Shown here: piece after piece, positions 1-9,331 of the stretch | How the letters are laid out: each line of letters begins with the position of its first letter | How positions within the stretch are numbered: the stretch's first letter is position 1 | From: an uncultured Arsenicibacter sp. | GTDB lineage: Bacteria > Bacteroidota > Bacteroidia > Cytophagales > Spirosomataceae | Direction of reading: 5' to 3' | Assembly (NCBI RefSeq): GCF_945952095.1 | Contig: NZ_CAMFHL010000005.1 | Coordinates: forward strand, 1 to 64,000 | Length of the DNA: 64,000 nucleotides | Notes under the pieces: generated by a model | What the model saw: only the letters and a program-made list of their open reading frames with translations | Databases searched by the model: none | What the model was told of the DNA's origin: nothing | Made by a program: the position numbers and the translations under genes

Positions 1-1556
1 ATGAATACCTGTACAACACAACGCCGATCAGCCGGATTGACGCGCTGACGGCAGCACGGAAAGAAAAAGATATTGCCTTGCAGTCGCTCGCGGGACCGGA
101 TGTTATCCAGACACCGTTACTGATGCAAACGGCGCAGGGTGTCTGGATCAGCCTCCACGAAGCCGCTTTATTGAATTACCCGGTGATGCAGCTGAAAGTC
201 GATAAGAAAAATTTCCGCCTGCAATCCACGCTGGTGCCGGATGTAATCGGGAATAAGGCATATCTACAGACACCCGCCCAAACGCCGTGGCGGACTCTGG
301 TCATCAGCGACAAGGCGGCCGACCTGCTGGCCTCGAAACTGATCCTGAACCTGAATGCGCCGCCCGCGTTCAGCGATGTTTCCTGGATCAAACCCCAGAA
401 GTTTATCGGTGTCTGGTGGGAGATGCATACCGGCAAGGGTACGTGGGAAAAGGCAGGCGGCAAACACGCGGCAAACACCCAGAACGTAAAAAAATACATT
501 GATTTTGCGGCGAAAAACGGCTTCGACGGGCTATTGGTCGAAGGCTGGAACCAGGGCTGGGAAGACTGGTTCGGTAACTGGAAGGAAAACGTCTTCGACT
601 TTGTCTCGCCCTACGATGACTACAACATGGACGAGCTGACGGCCTACGCACAGCGGCAGGGCATCCGGCTGATTATGCACCACGAAACGTCGGGGTCAGT
701 CACCAACTACGAACGGCGCATGGACCGGGCCTATCAGTACATGGTCGACAAAGGCATCAACACGGTCAAAACGGGCTATGTCGGGCGCATCATTCCGCGC
801 GGCGAGCACCACGACGGGCAGTGGATGGTGAACCATTACCAGTGGGTAGCGGCCAAAACGGCGGAGTATAAACTGATGGTTTCCAGCCACGAATCAGCCC
901 GGCCAACGGGCCTGCACCGGACATACCCCAACTGGCTGGCCAGTGAAGCGGCCCGCGGGAATGAGTTCAATAACGCGCCTACCCTCGGGCTGGTGCCGGA
1001 GCACGAAACGATTCTGCCGTTTACGCGCCTGATGGGTGGGCCGATGGATTACACCCCGGGCTTTTTCCGGTTAAAGCTCAATCAGTTTGAGCCGACGCGT
1101 AAACAGGAAATCCGGACAACCCTCGCCAAGCAGCTGGCCGATTACGTAACAATGTACAGTCCGCTGCAAATGGCCGGCGATCTGCCCGAGAACTACGAAC
1201 CACACCTGGATGCGCTTCAGTTTATCCGCGATGTGCCGGTTGACTGGGACGATACGCGTATTCTGGCCGCTGAGCCAGGCGATTATGTCACGATTGCGCG
1301 GAAGGCCAAAGGCAAGCCCAACTGGTTTATCGGCGCCGTCACCGACGAAAACAGCCGGACGCAAACGGTAGCCCTCAGCTTTCTGGAGCCGGGCCAGTCC
1401 TACGACGCCACGATTTACCGCGACGCCGACAACGCCGACTGGAAGACGAATCCGGCGGCTTATGTAGTAGAGAAGATGACGGTCACCAGCCAGACAACGC
1501 TCACCCTCAAGCTAGCCAAAGGCGGCGGCTGCGCAATCAGCATTATGAAGCGCTAA
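1..1556 (+). CDS. GH97 family glycoside hydrolase, 3' part
   Basis: The reading frame is open from base 3 to the stop at 1554-1556, so the gene begins before the window; the first visible internal start codon (TTG at 78) is not the real start. About 517 residues are visible. They match the central and C-terminal parts of GH97 (SusB-like) enzymes: the barrel segment VEGWNQGWEDWFGNW, then MHHETSGSVTNYERRMDRAYQ, SSHESARPTGLHRTYPN and the VPEHETILPFTR segment, followed by a C-terminal beta domain. GH97 enzymes are periplasmic alpha-glucosidases or alpha-galactosidases; retaining or inverting type cannot be decided from this fragment. It lies on the opposite strand to the large hydrolase locus that follows. 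Family confident, substrate unknown. Confidence 0.9.
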   Translation, partial: EYLYNTTPISRIDALTAARKEKDIALQSLAGPDVIQTPLLMQTAQGVWISLHEAALLNYPVMQLKVDKKNFRLQSTLVPDVIGNKAYLQTPAQTPWRTLVISDKAADLLASKLILNLNAPPAFSDVSWIKPQKFIGVWWEMHTGKGTWEKAGGKHAANTQNVKKYIDFAAKNGFDGLLVEGWNQGWEDWFGNWKENVFDFVSPYDDYNMDELTAYAQRQGIRLIMHHETSGSVTNYERRMDRAYQYMVDKGINTVKTGYVGRIIPRGEHHDGQWMVNHYQWVAAKTAEYKLMVSSHESARPTGLHRTYPNWLASEAARGNEFNNAPTLGLVPEHETILPFTRLMGGPMDYTPGFFRLKLNQFEPTRKQEIRTTLAKQLADYVTMYSPLQMAGDLPENYEPHLDALQFIRDVPVDWDDTRILAAEPGDYVTIARKAKGKPNWFIGAVTDENSRTQTVALSFLEPGQSYDATIYRDADNADWKTNPAAYVVEKMTVTSQTTLTLKLAKGGGCAISIMKR

Positions 1557-1698
1557 GGAGCGCCGGTTTCGTACCTACGGCACGAACGGGATATCGCCCC
1601 ATACGGTCATACGGTTTCTACCGACATCTACCGACGACGCTGCGCTGTTTGGTCCCTGACGGGACGGGAAAAGATTGTTAACCGGTGCGACCCAAAAC
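1557..1698. other. Intergenic stretch after GH97
   Basis: No convincing gene. It contains a short hairpin (gtccc-tgac-gggac) near 1652 and the iterated motif taccgac. It leads into the palindrome at 1699. No function assigned. Confidence 0.4.
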
Positions 1699-1731
1699 AG
1701 TGGTGGCACGACTGTCAGTCGTGCCACCACT
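1699..1731. repeat. 33-bp perfect palindrome, left flank of the three-gene cassette
   Basis: Two 15-base arms (agtggtggcacgact and its exact reverse complement) are separated by gtc. The same arms, with loop caa, recur at 3081-3113 on the other side of the cassette. Both copies are preceded by AAAAC and followed by AC. It could be a REP-like element, a bidirectional terminator, or a mobility mark. Confidence 0.85.
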
Positions 1732-1752
1732 ACGCCCATGTCTTTACACCCT

Positions 1753-2310
1753 CTAATCTTCCGGAAACCTGCTCCGCCAATATCGTTTTTCGATCACTCT
1801 CACGTTATCAGTGTCTTTAATATCAATCAGGTAGGTTTGCAGATAGCGTAATTCTTCGTCATCCGTTTCGCCGGTAAAGGATTTGATGTAGATAGCATTA
1901 CCATAATTTGTCCGGAGTTTTTCCGGTGAATCGTCTACAATCAGTATATCCTTCAACTGAAATCCCCGTTTCTTTAGCTTTGCCAGCCGTTTTTCATAGC
2001 AGTAGATATCACTGTCAATATCTCGTCTGACCGAACAACGGCTCCTTCCCCATACAATCTCTATTGAAACGCTATCCGGTCTGATTTGACCGGCCAGGGC
2101 CTCCACGTAGTCATCATCCGCAGAACTCCATATGCCTAACGAATAATGAGATGCCATTGCCGACAGAAACTCAGCAACGTAAGGGCGTTTGTACACAAAA
2201 TAACGGTCGAACCGGAAATCAGCAGGGTGAGCCAGCGGCTGTTCCGTAGCATAGATCAGTGTCTCATCCAGATCCAGTATCAGCAATTTCCGGGCGCTTG
2301 TCTGTAGCAT
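1753..2310 (-). CDS. FCP1/NLI-type HAD phosphatase
   Basis: A 185-aa protein starting MLQTSARK. The ATG at 2310 leaves a 10-base gap after the upstream gene; the longer TTG start at 2349 would overlap that gene and is less likely. The HAD motif LDLDETLIYA gives catalytic D13 and D15 in the DxDxT form typical of FCP1/SCP/NLI-interacting phosphatases. Motif II is IWSSADDDY (about 60-68) and the last acidic motif is ILIVDDSPEKL (D126, D127). There is no signal peptide or membrane segment, so it is cytoplasmic. The family dephosphorylates protein Ser/Thr or Tyr, or small phospho-metabolites; the substrate here is unknown. It is the last gene of the cassette between the two palindromes. Confidence 0.85.
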   Translation of the reverse strand: MLQTSARKLLILDLDETLIYATEQPLAHPADFRFDRYFVYKRPYVAEFLSAMASHYSLGIWSSADDDYVEALAGQIRPDSVSIEIVWGRSRCSVRRDIDSDIYCYEKRLAKLKKRGFQLKDILIVDDSPEKLRTNYGNAIYIKSFTGETDDEELRYLQTYLIDIKDTDNVRVIEKRYWRSRFPED

Positions 2311-2320
2311 GATCCAGCTG

Positions 2321-2833
2321 TTATTCGAGTGGCATGTTCCCACCTTCAAGAACTTGCTGATATAATTCTAAAACGGCCTCTTTTTCAAATAAATCAGTGT
2401 GTAAAAATACCGATGAAACCAGCGTATAATCTTCCCCTTCTAATTCAAAATCAATCTTTTCAATGTATTCTATTCCGGCGCTGATAAACCAGGCATGAAA
2501 CTTGCGCTGACGCATCCGCTCCTTCTTATCAGCACTGTCATAAACTGCGATTACAACATTATCGAAGATCTGGAATATCTCTTTGAAGCAAGCAATTATT
2601 GTATCTCTGATACGATAGTCTGTCGGTGTGTTTTTAGGTGGAGCAATCTCACCAACCAGAACCAGATCAAATGAAAGAAACCGGCAACTAAAGACACTAC
2701 TACCAAACATGTAGCTATAATCAGAAAAATATGCCCGATAATGCACGTGGTGATCTGTCTCAAAAGCATATATAATCCTTCCGGCTTCTTCCTGTTTATG
2801 AAATGGATAGGGCTTAGGCAGGCTTTTGATCAT
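2321..2833 (-). CDS. DUF6169-like protein of unknown function
   Basis: 170 aa from the ATG at 2833 (MIKSLPKPYPFHKQEE). An upstream TTG at 2848 is possible but would lengthen the overlap with the preceding gene. The pattern resembles the Bacteroidota family I know as DUF6169: an N-terminal short beta region with YRAYFSDYSYMFG, a central IRDTIIACFKEIFQIF helix, then a conserved VYDSADKKERMRQRKFHAWF block and EDYTLVSSVFLHTDLF. No signal peptide, membrane helix or known catalytic motif. It overlaps the 49-aa gene by 20 bases and ends 10 bases before the HAD phosphatase, so all three are probably co-transcribed. The DNA is AT-richer than the surrounding hydrolase genes, which suggests acquisition. 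Family assignment is from memory. Confidence 0.7.
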   Translation of the reverse strand: MIKSLPKPYPFHKQEEAGRIIYAFETDHHVHYRAYFSDYSYMFGSSVFSCRFLSFDLVLVGEIAPPKNTPTDYRIRDTIIACFKEIFQIFDNVVIAVYDSADKKERMRQRKFHAWFISAGIEYIEKIDFELEGEDYTLVSSVFLHTDLFEKEAVLELYQQVLEGGNMPLE

Positions 2834-2963
2834 TAACAATTTCAACAACGTTAACCGGCATATTTTTACACTTTTCCCGCAATGCTTTTTTATCAGCCAT
2901 CACACGCTGAATAAAAGCACTATTTTTAGCGGATTCAGAGACAATACGTTTTGTAGTTTTCAT
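2814..2963 (-). CDS. Small 49-aa protein, first gene of cassette
   Basis: ATG at 2961-2963, stop TAA at 2814-2816. The product begins MKTTKRIVSESAKNSAFIQR and ends in KNMPVNVVEIVNDQKPA. It is charged (Lys-rich in the first 35 residues) with no membrane segment. I do not recognise it. Its 3' end overlaps the start of the DUF6169-like gene by 20 bases, a translational-coupling arrangement like that of small regulators or antitoxins. No homology claim is made. Confidence 0.55.
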   Translation of the reverse strand: MKTTKRIVSESAKNSAFIQRVMADKKALREKCKNMPVNVVEIVNDQKPA

Positions 2964-3080
2964 AATTGCCTTATTTTTTTGCCAGAACAGGCATCAAGAA
3001 AAACAGTTATTCTTCCGTTAGAATCCACGAATATACAAATTAGTTCAGCTCAATGCTAAGCCTCCCAATATCTCCAAAAC

Positions 3081-3113
3081 AGTGGTGGCACGACTCAAAG
3101 TCGTGCCACCACT
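3081..3113. repeat. 33-bp perfect palindrome, right flank of the three-gene cassette
   Basis: Same 15-base arms as at 1699-1731, with loop caa instead of gtc. It sits between the cassette promoter region (2964-3080, AT-rich) and the end of the GH106 gene. Because arms and flanks match, the pair could be an inserted element pair or two REPs of one family. Confidence 0.85.
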
Positions 3114-3147
3114 ACACCCTTTCCACTACGCCCCAAACGCTACGCCA

Positions 3148-6100
3148 TTACTCCACCCCCAGCAACCGGACGGGTCCTGATAAACCGGCGGGCAGGAGCG
3201 GTTTGCCGCCTAGCCGGAACGGAGCAGTGGTGTTCGTAATCCGCTGCGGAGCAGGCAGGTGACTGTCACCAATCAGCCGGTTCGCCCAGGTATTGGTGAC
3301 GGCAACGGTGAGGGTGTTCTTACCCCTTTTCAGGTACTTGCTGACTTCAACACGGTACGGAAACGTCCAGACAACGCCGCAAGGCTGCCCGTTTAAGGTC
3401 ACATCGGCGAGGTTGTCAACCCGCCCTAAATCCAGCCAGACAGGCGTTGAGGCTTCACCGACCCAATCAAACGTTTGGGTGTACGCGGCGGTACCGGAGT
3501 AATGTCGGATGCTGCTATCCGGATGCTGACTCCAGTCCGTCAGTGCCGTAAACGTCTGTGGTATGGATGGCCCGCCAAAAGCGGCGTCAAAAGCGACCTG
3601 CCAGCTGCCGGTCAGCGTCATCACCGGCTTGGGTTCTATCCAGTTCCGGCCGATCCGTCGCTGTTCTATGGTGGGTTTTGAAAACACGACGAACAGCGAC
3701 GCATTCGGCTCAAGCCGCAGCGTCAGTTCGGTCCGGCCGTTTGTGGTTGTCCACTGACCGGCGGTTTGCCAGGTATCGGTCACGGCATCGTATAGCTGCG
3801 GTTGCCGGCCCGCCACGCGAAACGATACCCGCAGCTCACGGGCCCGCTCCTCCTGATTCGCCAGGAAGTAAATGTCAGTTGCGCCATCAACGCGGTGTGT
3901 CCAGGCCACGTTCCGGGCATAAACGCCCTTGTCATCCGTAACCTGTATATCCGGCGCAACGCCCAGACTGGCAAATGTTCCGGGCATAAAAGGTGTCTGC
4001 ACTACCCGACCACGGCCGACCGCCTTCACCCGAATCACCGACGCCCCGTCGCGAACGGTTGAAAACGTGCCGCCCCAAAGCCGGTCGGCCAGTTTCCGGA
4101 CTGCATCCGGCGCACCCTTACCGGCCACCTGCTCAGGCACGTCCCCGATCAGCAGCGTCGCACCGGCCTCAACCAGCGCCAGCAGTTTGGTTGCTGTTTC
4201 AGGCGTTATATACTGATTATTGATCTGCAACGGATTCTTACGCGGCAGGACCAGCAGCCGGTAAGCGGTCCCCCTGGCAAACTGGACGGCATTGCCCGTC
4301 ACGGCTGCCAGCGTGTGCAGGGCATCCGGCCCGAACGAGTCATAGGCATAGCCGCGCAGGGGATCTACCCAGTTTTCGGGATCAGCCATGTTGGCCGAAT
4401 GCGACACACCGGCCGGTTTCTGGCGCATGGGCTCCCCCACATTGGCCAGCCGGCGCTGTTCGGCCGCGACCACGTCAGGGCCCAAAATACCGGGCAAGGT
4501 GCCGACTAACCGATCCGGCAACACAGACCGGGCCGGCAAATCGTCACCCGTAAACACCGCAACATCCGCCACCGGCCGGCCACGCTGTAAGAGCGCCTGA
4601 CACCGCTGTGCATACTCAACCCACGCCTTACCCGGCTTCCACCACGTCTGATCACGCTGAAAATAAAGGCCGACGCCGTCAAGCGTCATGCCCGGTTTGC
4701 GGTCCATCCACGGATTGTGGGTAAAGACGTGATACACCAGTTTATTGATGCCCAGGGCATAATTACGATCCTGCAACGTTTTCAGCATACCGGGATGCTC
4801 GCTCCAATCCATCCGGACGGTGGTAAACCCCTCGGCCTGCACGATGTTTTTGCCGTAAATATGCGCCGCCGAAACGGCATCCAGCATGTCGTTGGGTTTA
4901 TCGTGGGTCGGGCTGTTGAGCCAGAATTCCCCCATCGGAATATCCACCATGCGGTAGTGCGACAGCCCGTCGCTGACCATGGTCGGAGCCACACTTTCGG
5001 CCGTGAAGGCCACACCCTGCACCTTCGCCAGCCCCGCGAGGGTCTTGTAAAATACATCCACAATCAGCTCCGCCACCGTGCGCCGGACATCGTACAGCAC
5101 CTGCTCCGACGCTTCGGCACTACCAACAGGGACACCCGCCATCACCGGCAACCACGGCAGGAGGTCATAGCCCCGCCGCTTCCGGAATTCCGCCGCAAAC
5201 CCCGCCGACCAGTTCTGACTACCGCACTCCCAGCTATCGACATGGAAAGTCGTCAGTGCATCGCGGTCGGGGCCGAGCTGCCGCAGGGCTTCGCCATACC
5301 AGCGGTCAAACTGCAACCGGATGGCGTCCGGATTGAATTTATCACACTCCAGCCCCTTTGCGGCCCCGCCGGTTGCATTCGTATGACCGGTAGAGGTATG
5401 TCCCATGCGCAGGATTGTCCACGAGCCTGCCGGCGCCTGCCAGGTCAATTGTCCGGCGGCATCCATGTACTTCGTCAGGTTCAGCAGTTGGCCGGCCGGT
5501 ACGCAATCTGCCACCGGAATTTGCTTACCCGTACTACGTTCGCTTACCCGCCAGACGGCCGCTGATTTCCCCTCAAACTGGTCTATCCGTGCTTCTGCCG
5601 ACGGAATCAGGCCAATCAGCTTAAAACCGGGTTTCCACTTGGCGGCATCCAGGTCCTCAGCCCCCGGCTCCGAACCGGCTTTGTCGTAGGTAAACCGGAA
5701 AAAGCGGGCGGTAGTCGGGGTAATGGCATGGGTAGCGTCGGCGTCTGTATCCTGCCAGCCATGCCGTGGCGGTGTCAGACGACCAGCAGACCGGAACGTT
5801 TTTCCGTCGTCACTGACCTCAATCTCCAGGCGATGGGCCTGATAGTTGTTGCCTCCCGTCCGGATCAATATCGACCGGCAGGTAAACGGCAGGTCGTAGG
5901 CAAACTGAATCCAGCAGGCAGAATCACTGCGGAACGCTTCCTTGTTGGCCGGATTGACCAGAAACTGGGGCGATCCCCCCGCCTTGCTGGATGTGACAAC
6001 CGGCACCGGCGCGTTATCATGACGGTTGGGGTAGGCATAAACGGCAATGTCGCGGTAATAACCCTCTACCGTTGCCGGCTGCGGCAGATTAAGCGTCACC

Positions 6101-6534
6101 AGCTTCCCGCCCTTCACCGTAGTAGTGCTGTAGACAACCTTCTGCATCGACAGTTCGGGCGTGATCCAGGGACCACCGGCCAGGGCAAACCCGTCGCTTA
6201 CGTGCATGCCCATGTGCAGCCCCAGCCGTTTGGCCTCGCGCATACTATGGCGGACCATCTCCCACCAGCGCGGGCTGAGCTGTTCCGTGGCCGGCGAAAA
6301 GAGCGGCGGATTCGTGGTACCCTTGATCGGCATCAGGTAAGCCCCCCCGATGCCGGCCTGCTGCATGGCCTCCAGATCGGCGGTGATGCCTTCTCTGGAA
6401 ACACCCGCCTGCATCCAGTACCAGAACACCCACGGTTTGGCCGCATCCGGCTTCGCCACCGGCTGAGCCCATACCGACACCTCTACCAGCAGACAACAGA
6501 GCAATAAGATTATTCTTTTATTGAGAATGGACAT
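3148..6534 (-). CDS. GH106-like alpha-L-rhamnosidase
   Basis: 1128 aa with a Sec signal peptide (MSILNKRIILLLCCLLVEVSVWAQ), so periplasmic or exported. The start of the mature protein, KPWVFWYWMQAGVSREGITADLEAMQQAGIGG, is the typical opening of the Glyco_hydro_106 barrel, in which Trp-rich strands are followed by 'GI..DL..M'. An N-terminal galactose-binding-like insert (about 205-300) and a C-terminal beta-sandwich with WLDLGRVDNLADVTLNGQ complete the architecture. GH106 enzymes remove L-rhamnose from RG-I or RG-II. It is the last gene of the long - strand locus. A hairpin repeat lies in the gap before it (6626-6682). Confidence 0.85.
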   Translation of the reverse strand: MSILNKRIILLLCCLLVEVSVWAQPVAKPDAAKPWVFWYWMQAGVSREGITADLEAMQQAGIGGAYLMPIKGTTNPPLFSPATEQLSPRWWEMVRHSMREAKRLGLHMGMHVSDGFALAGGPWITPELSMQKVVYSTTTVKGGKLVTLNLPQPATVEGYYRDIAVYAYPNRHDNAPVPVVTSSKAGGSPQFLVNPANKEAFRSDSACWIQFAYDLPFTCRSILIRTGGNNYQAHRLEIEVSDDGKTFRSAGRLTPPRHGWQDTDADATHAITPTTARFFRFTYDKAGSEPGAEDLDAAKWKPGFKLIGLIPSAEARIDQFEGKSAAVWRVSERSTGKQIPVADCVPAGQLLNLTKYMDAAGQLTWQAPAGSWTILRMGHTSTGHTNATGGAAKGLECDKFNPDAIRLQFDRWYGEALRQLGPDRDALTTFHVDSWECGSQNWSAGFAAEFRKRRGYDLLPWLPVMAGVPVGSAEASEQVLYDVRRTVAELIVDVFYKTLAGLAKVQGVAFTAESVAPTMVSDGLSHYRMVDIPMGEFWLNSPTHDKPNDMLDAVSAAHIYGKNIVQAEGFTTVRMDWSEHPGMLKTLQDRNYALGINKLVYHVFTHNPWMDRKPGMTLDGVGLYFQRDQTWWKPGKAWVEYAQRCQALLQRGRPVADVAVFTGDDLPARSVLPDRLVGTLPGILGPDVVAAEQRRLANVGEPMRQKPAGVSHSANMADPENWVDPLRGYAYDSFGPDALHTLAAVTGNAVQFARGTAYRLLVLPRKNPLQINNQYITPETATKLLALVEAGATLLIGDVPEQVAGKGAPDAVRKLADRLWGGTFSTVRDGASVIRVKAVGRGRVVQTPFMPGTFASLGVAPDIQVTDDKGVYARNVAWTHRVDGATDIYFLANQEERARELRVSFRVAGRQPQLYDAVTDTWQTAGQWTTTNGRTELTLRLEPNASLFVVFSKPTIEQRRIGRNWIEPKPVMTLTGSWQVAFDAAFGGPSIPQTFTALTDWSQHPDSSIRHYSGTAAYTQTFDWVGEASTPVWLDLGRVDNLADVTLNGQPCGVVWTFPYRVEVSKYLKRGKNTLTVAVTNTWANRLIGDSHLPAPQRITNTTAPFRLGGKPLLPAGLSGPVRLLGVE

Positions 6535-6625
6535 ACTACGGCGTTATTTTCTCTTGATTTCGTATTTTTAACTCCCTCAATTGCGAGCCAAACTTGCAGG
6601 GATTTGTCCGGCTACATAAAATTTA

Positions 6626-6682
6626 TACCACATAGCCACATAGAAAACAAAGATTTTTTATCTCTTATGTGGCTATGTGGTA
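6626..6682. repeat. Hairpin repeat family C, copy 1
   Basis: Perfect 17-base arms (taccacatagccacata and its complement) around a 23-base AT-rich loop containing aaaacaaagatttttta. Related copies are at 15153, 16141, 31071 and 42174. It lies between the GH2 and GH106 genes. It may act as a transcript-end or stability hairpin. Confidence 0.9.
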
Positions 6683-6696
6683 AAGAGGTAATGAAC

Positions 6697-9168
6697 TCAT
6701 TTTCTGGCTTCAATCACGACTTCGGCGCTTTGTAAGCCTTCGGAAACAGCCCGTAGCCTGACAGTACCCGACGTTTCGGTCGCTTGCAGAATGGCAAGAC
6801 ACAGCCCGTTGTAGGCCCGCCGGTAACTGGCTTTAAACGGCTCAAGGCTTGCCTGATAGCCATTGTCGACACCGGCAATCGTGGCAGATCCCGCTACGTC
6901 AAAATTGATCAGGTGGGTTGCATCGGGCACCAGGTTCCCGGCTTCGTCCAGCACCCGGACGGTGATATAGGCCAGGTCTTTTCCATCAGCAGCAATAGCG
7001 GTACGGTCGGCAATCAGCTGGATTTTGGCGGCCTTTCCGGCTGTCCGGATTTCGCGTGTCTGCACAACCTGCCCGTTTTTCCGCGATATAGCTTTCAGGG
7101 AACCGGCCTCAAACGGCACCCGCCACATCACATGCAGGTCGTCACCGGTTTTGCGGCGCACACCCACTGATTTATCATTCAGAAACAGCTCTACCTCGTC
7201 GGCCTGGTTGTAATAGGCCCACACATCGACGGGTTTGCCTTTGGGCCAGTTCCAGTGCGGGAACACGTGGAGTACCGGCTCACTGGTCCATTCGCTCTGG
7301 TAGAGGTAATACACATCTTTCGGAAAACCCGCCAGGTCCAGAATACCGAAATAGGAGCTCCGCGCCGGCCACGGATACGGATGGGGCTCGCCGAGGTAAT
7401 CGAAACCGGTCCAGACAAACAGTCCCGCGATGTGCGGATACTTTTTTACCACCTTCCAGGTCTGTTCGTGGGTAGAACCCCAGTAAGCAGCCTCATTGTC
7501 GTAAGCCGAGGCGGTCCAGTCGGGGTTGCCTTCGGTGAAGTAGCCTTTGGGTTTTCCCCACATCCGGACCGAGTCAGACGGCATGTCATAATGGCCACGC
7601 GTCTGCAACGACGAGCCTGTTTCTGAAGCCAGTACGGGAACATTTGGGAATAGTTTCGGGAAGTCGGGGTAGGCAGTATGCTTATAGTTGAAGCCCAGCA
7701 CATCCAATGCACCCGACTGGTAAATGAAGTTTTTTTCCGGTACGTTTTCGGTCAGCGCCGACGTAATGGGTCGGGTGGGGTCCAGCGCCTTCACAATCCC
7801 GGCCAGCTCACGGGCAATCGTAATCCCGGTTGAATCGAACTGCTCCCGAATTTCATTACCGATACTCCAGAGAATAACCGACGGATGGTTCCGGTCTCGT
7901 TTCACCATCGTTTCCAGATCAATCCTGTGCCACTGATCCCAGTCAAGACCATAATCGCGTTTCGACTTTTTCTTTTTCCACATATCAAACGCTTCGTCCA
8001 TCACCAGAAAACCCATCCGGTCACAGAGATCCAGAAATTCCGGTGCCGGCAGATTGTGGGATGTGCGGATGGCATTACAACCCATTTTCTTCAGCAGTCC
8101 GAGTTGCCGCTCCATAGCCCGCACGTTGACGGCAGCGCCCAACGCGCCAAGATCATGGTGCAGGCAAACACCGTGAATTTTCGTCGGTTTGCCATTGAGC
8201 GAAAAGCCCGCTGCGGCATCAAACCGGAATGTCCGGATGCCGAACCGCGTGGTATCCCGATCTACAAGCCGTGTTCCGGCATACACCTCCGTAACCAGCG
8301 CGTACAGATCGGGCTGTTCGACCGACCACAGTTGAGGATTTGTTACGGTCAGTTGCACCGGCTCCGGCAAGGTGGTAAGGCTGTCGTTCAGTACCTTGTT
8401 TTGCTGCTCCTGTCCGGACACCAGTTTGCCCTCTGGGCTAAACAAGCGCGTCCGGACTGACACCCGTTCCGGTTTGGCAGTGGTTTTGCGCAGGGTCAGT
8501 TGTAAGGTCACCGTAGCTTTTTTGTCCGAAACAACCGGCGTGCGTACAAACGTCCCCCACTGGTCGATAGCTATATCTGATGTGAGTACCAGCCGCACAT
8601 TCCGGTAAATGCCCGAACCGGAATACCAGCGCGTGTTGGGCTGTGCCGAGTTGTCGACCCGAACGGCCAATACCTGCGGACCCGTCGTCAGATAAGGCGT
8701 TAAATCATAGCGGAACGAGCTGTAGCCACTGGCCCGCGTTCCGAGCGGGTGACCATTGAGCCACACCTCGCTATGCCGGTAAATGCCGTCGAACTCAACG
8801 TATACCCGTTTACCGACAGTTGTGGCAGGCAGTGTAAACGTCTTGCGGTACCAGCCAATGCCGGTCGGTAAAGCCCCGCCCTGGGTAGTGGTGAGGTGGT
8901 GCTCGCTGAACTGCCCTTCGATGCTCCAGTCGTGCGGCAGGTTCAGTGTCCGCCAGTCGGCATCCGCAAACGCCTTATCTTTCGCCGCCGGATGATCGCC
9001 TAAGGCAAACCGCCAGTTTTTAGTAAAGTCAGTCACCACACGGGGTGGTTGCTGCGCTCTTGCTCTTGCCGGCAGCAGCAACGCAATGAGCAACAGTCCG
9101 ATGAGGGTTGTCAGGAGGAAGAGGCGGTTAGTATAATGTTGTATAATCCCTGCAACTAAATGCTTCAT
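6697..9168 (-). CDS. GH2 beta-galactosidase-like enzyme
   Basis: 823 aa. The first 39 residues are a long signal/anchor (LLTTLIGLLLIALLLPARARAQ). Then follow the GH2 sugar-binding domain (about 45-200), an immunoglobulin-like domain, and a TIM barrel. The acid/base Glu is E439 in ILWSIGNEIRE and the nucleophile is E516 in VLASETGSS. After the barrel come a DUF4982-type domain (VDVWAYYNQADEVELFLNDKSVG) and a C-terminal Ig-like domain (GSATIAGVDNG). This is the layout of Bacteroidota beta-galactosidases, but GH2 also includes glucuronidases, arabinosidases and others. It lies between the GH106 gene and the transposase. Confidence 0.9.
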   Translation of the reverse strand: MKHLVAGIIQHYTNRLFLLTTLIGLLLIALLLPARARAQQPPRVVTDFTKNWRFALGDHPAAKDKAFADADWRTLNLPHDWSIEGQFSEHHLTTTQGGALPTGIGWYRKTFTLPATTVGKRVYVEFDGIYRHSEVWLNGHPLGTRASGYSSFRYDLTPYLTTGPQVLAVRVDNSAQPNTRWYSGSGIYRNVRLVLTSDIAIDQWGTFVRTPVVSDKKATVTLQLTLRKTTAKPERVSVRTRLFSPEGKLVSGQEQQNKVLNDSLTTLPEPVQLTVTNPQLWSVEQPDLYALVTEVYAGTRLVDRDTTRFGIRTFRFDAAAGFSLNGKPTKIHGVCLHHDLGALGAAVNVRAMERQLGLLKKMGCNAIRTSHNLPAPEFLDLCDRMGFLVMDEAFDMWKKKKSKRDYGLDWDQWHRIDLETMVKRDRNHPSVILWSIGNEIREQFDSTGITIARELAGIVKALDPTRPITSALTENVPEKNFIYQSGALDVLGFNYKHTAYPDFPKLFPNVPVLASETGSSLQTRGHYDMPSDSVRMWGKPKGYFTEGNPDWTASAYDNEAAYWGSTHEQTWKVVKKYPHIAGLFVWTGFDYLGEPHPYPWPARSSYFGILDLAGFPKDVYYLYQSEWTSEPVLHVFPHWNWPKGKPVDVWAYYNQADEVELFLNDKSVGVRRKTGDDLHVMWRVPFEAGSLKAISRKNGQVVQTREIRTAGKAAKIQLIADRTAIAADGKDLAYITVRVLDEAGNLVPDATHLINFDVAGSATIAGVDNGYQASLEPFKASYRRAYNGLCLAILQATETSGTVRLRAVSEGLQSAEVVIEARK

Positions 9169-9286
9169 TTCCGGCGGCAGAAGAGGGACAAAACCCCTTC
9201 AGAATACAAAACTATCCCCGAATGAGCGCATAGCCGTCCACAATCTTTCCGTTTGATTGTAGGATCTTGCTATGGTTAGTCAGCTG

Positions 9287-9319
9287 AACTCCCCGAGAGT
9301 TTTAGACTCTCGGGGAGTT
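9287..9319. repeat. Palindrome next to RAYT (REP-like), copy 1
   Basis: Arms aactccccgagagt and actctcggggagtt (14 bases) around loop tttag. The outer arm sequence is shared with 10055-10087 on the other side of the transposase and with 63230-63277. The pair brackets the transposase gene. Confidence 0.9.
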
Positions 9320-9331
9320 AGATACACAGCA

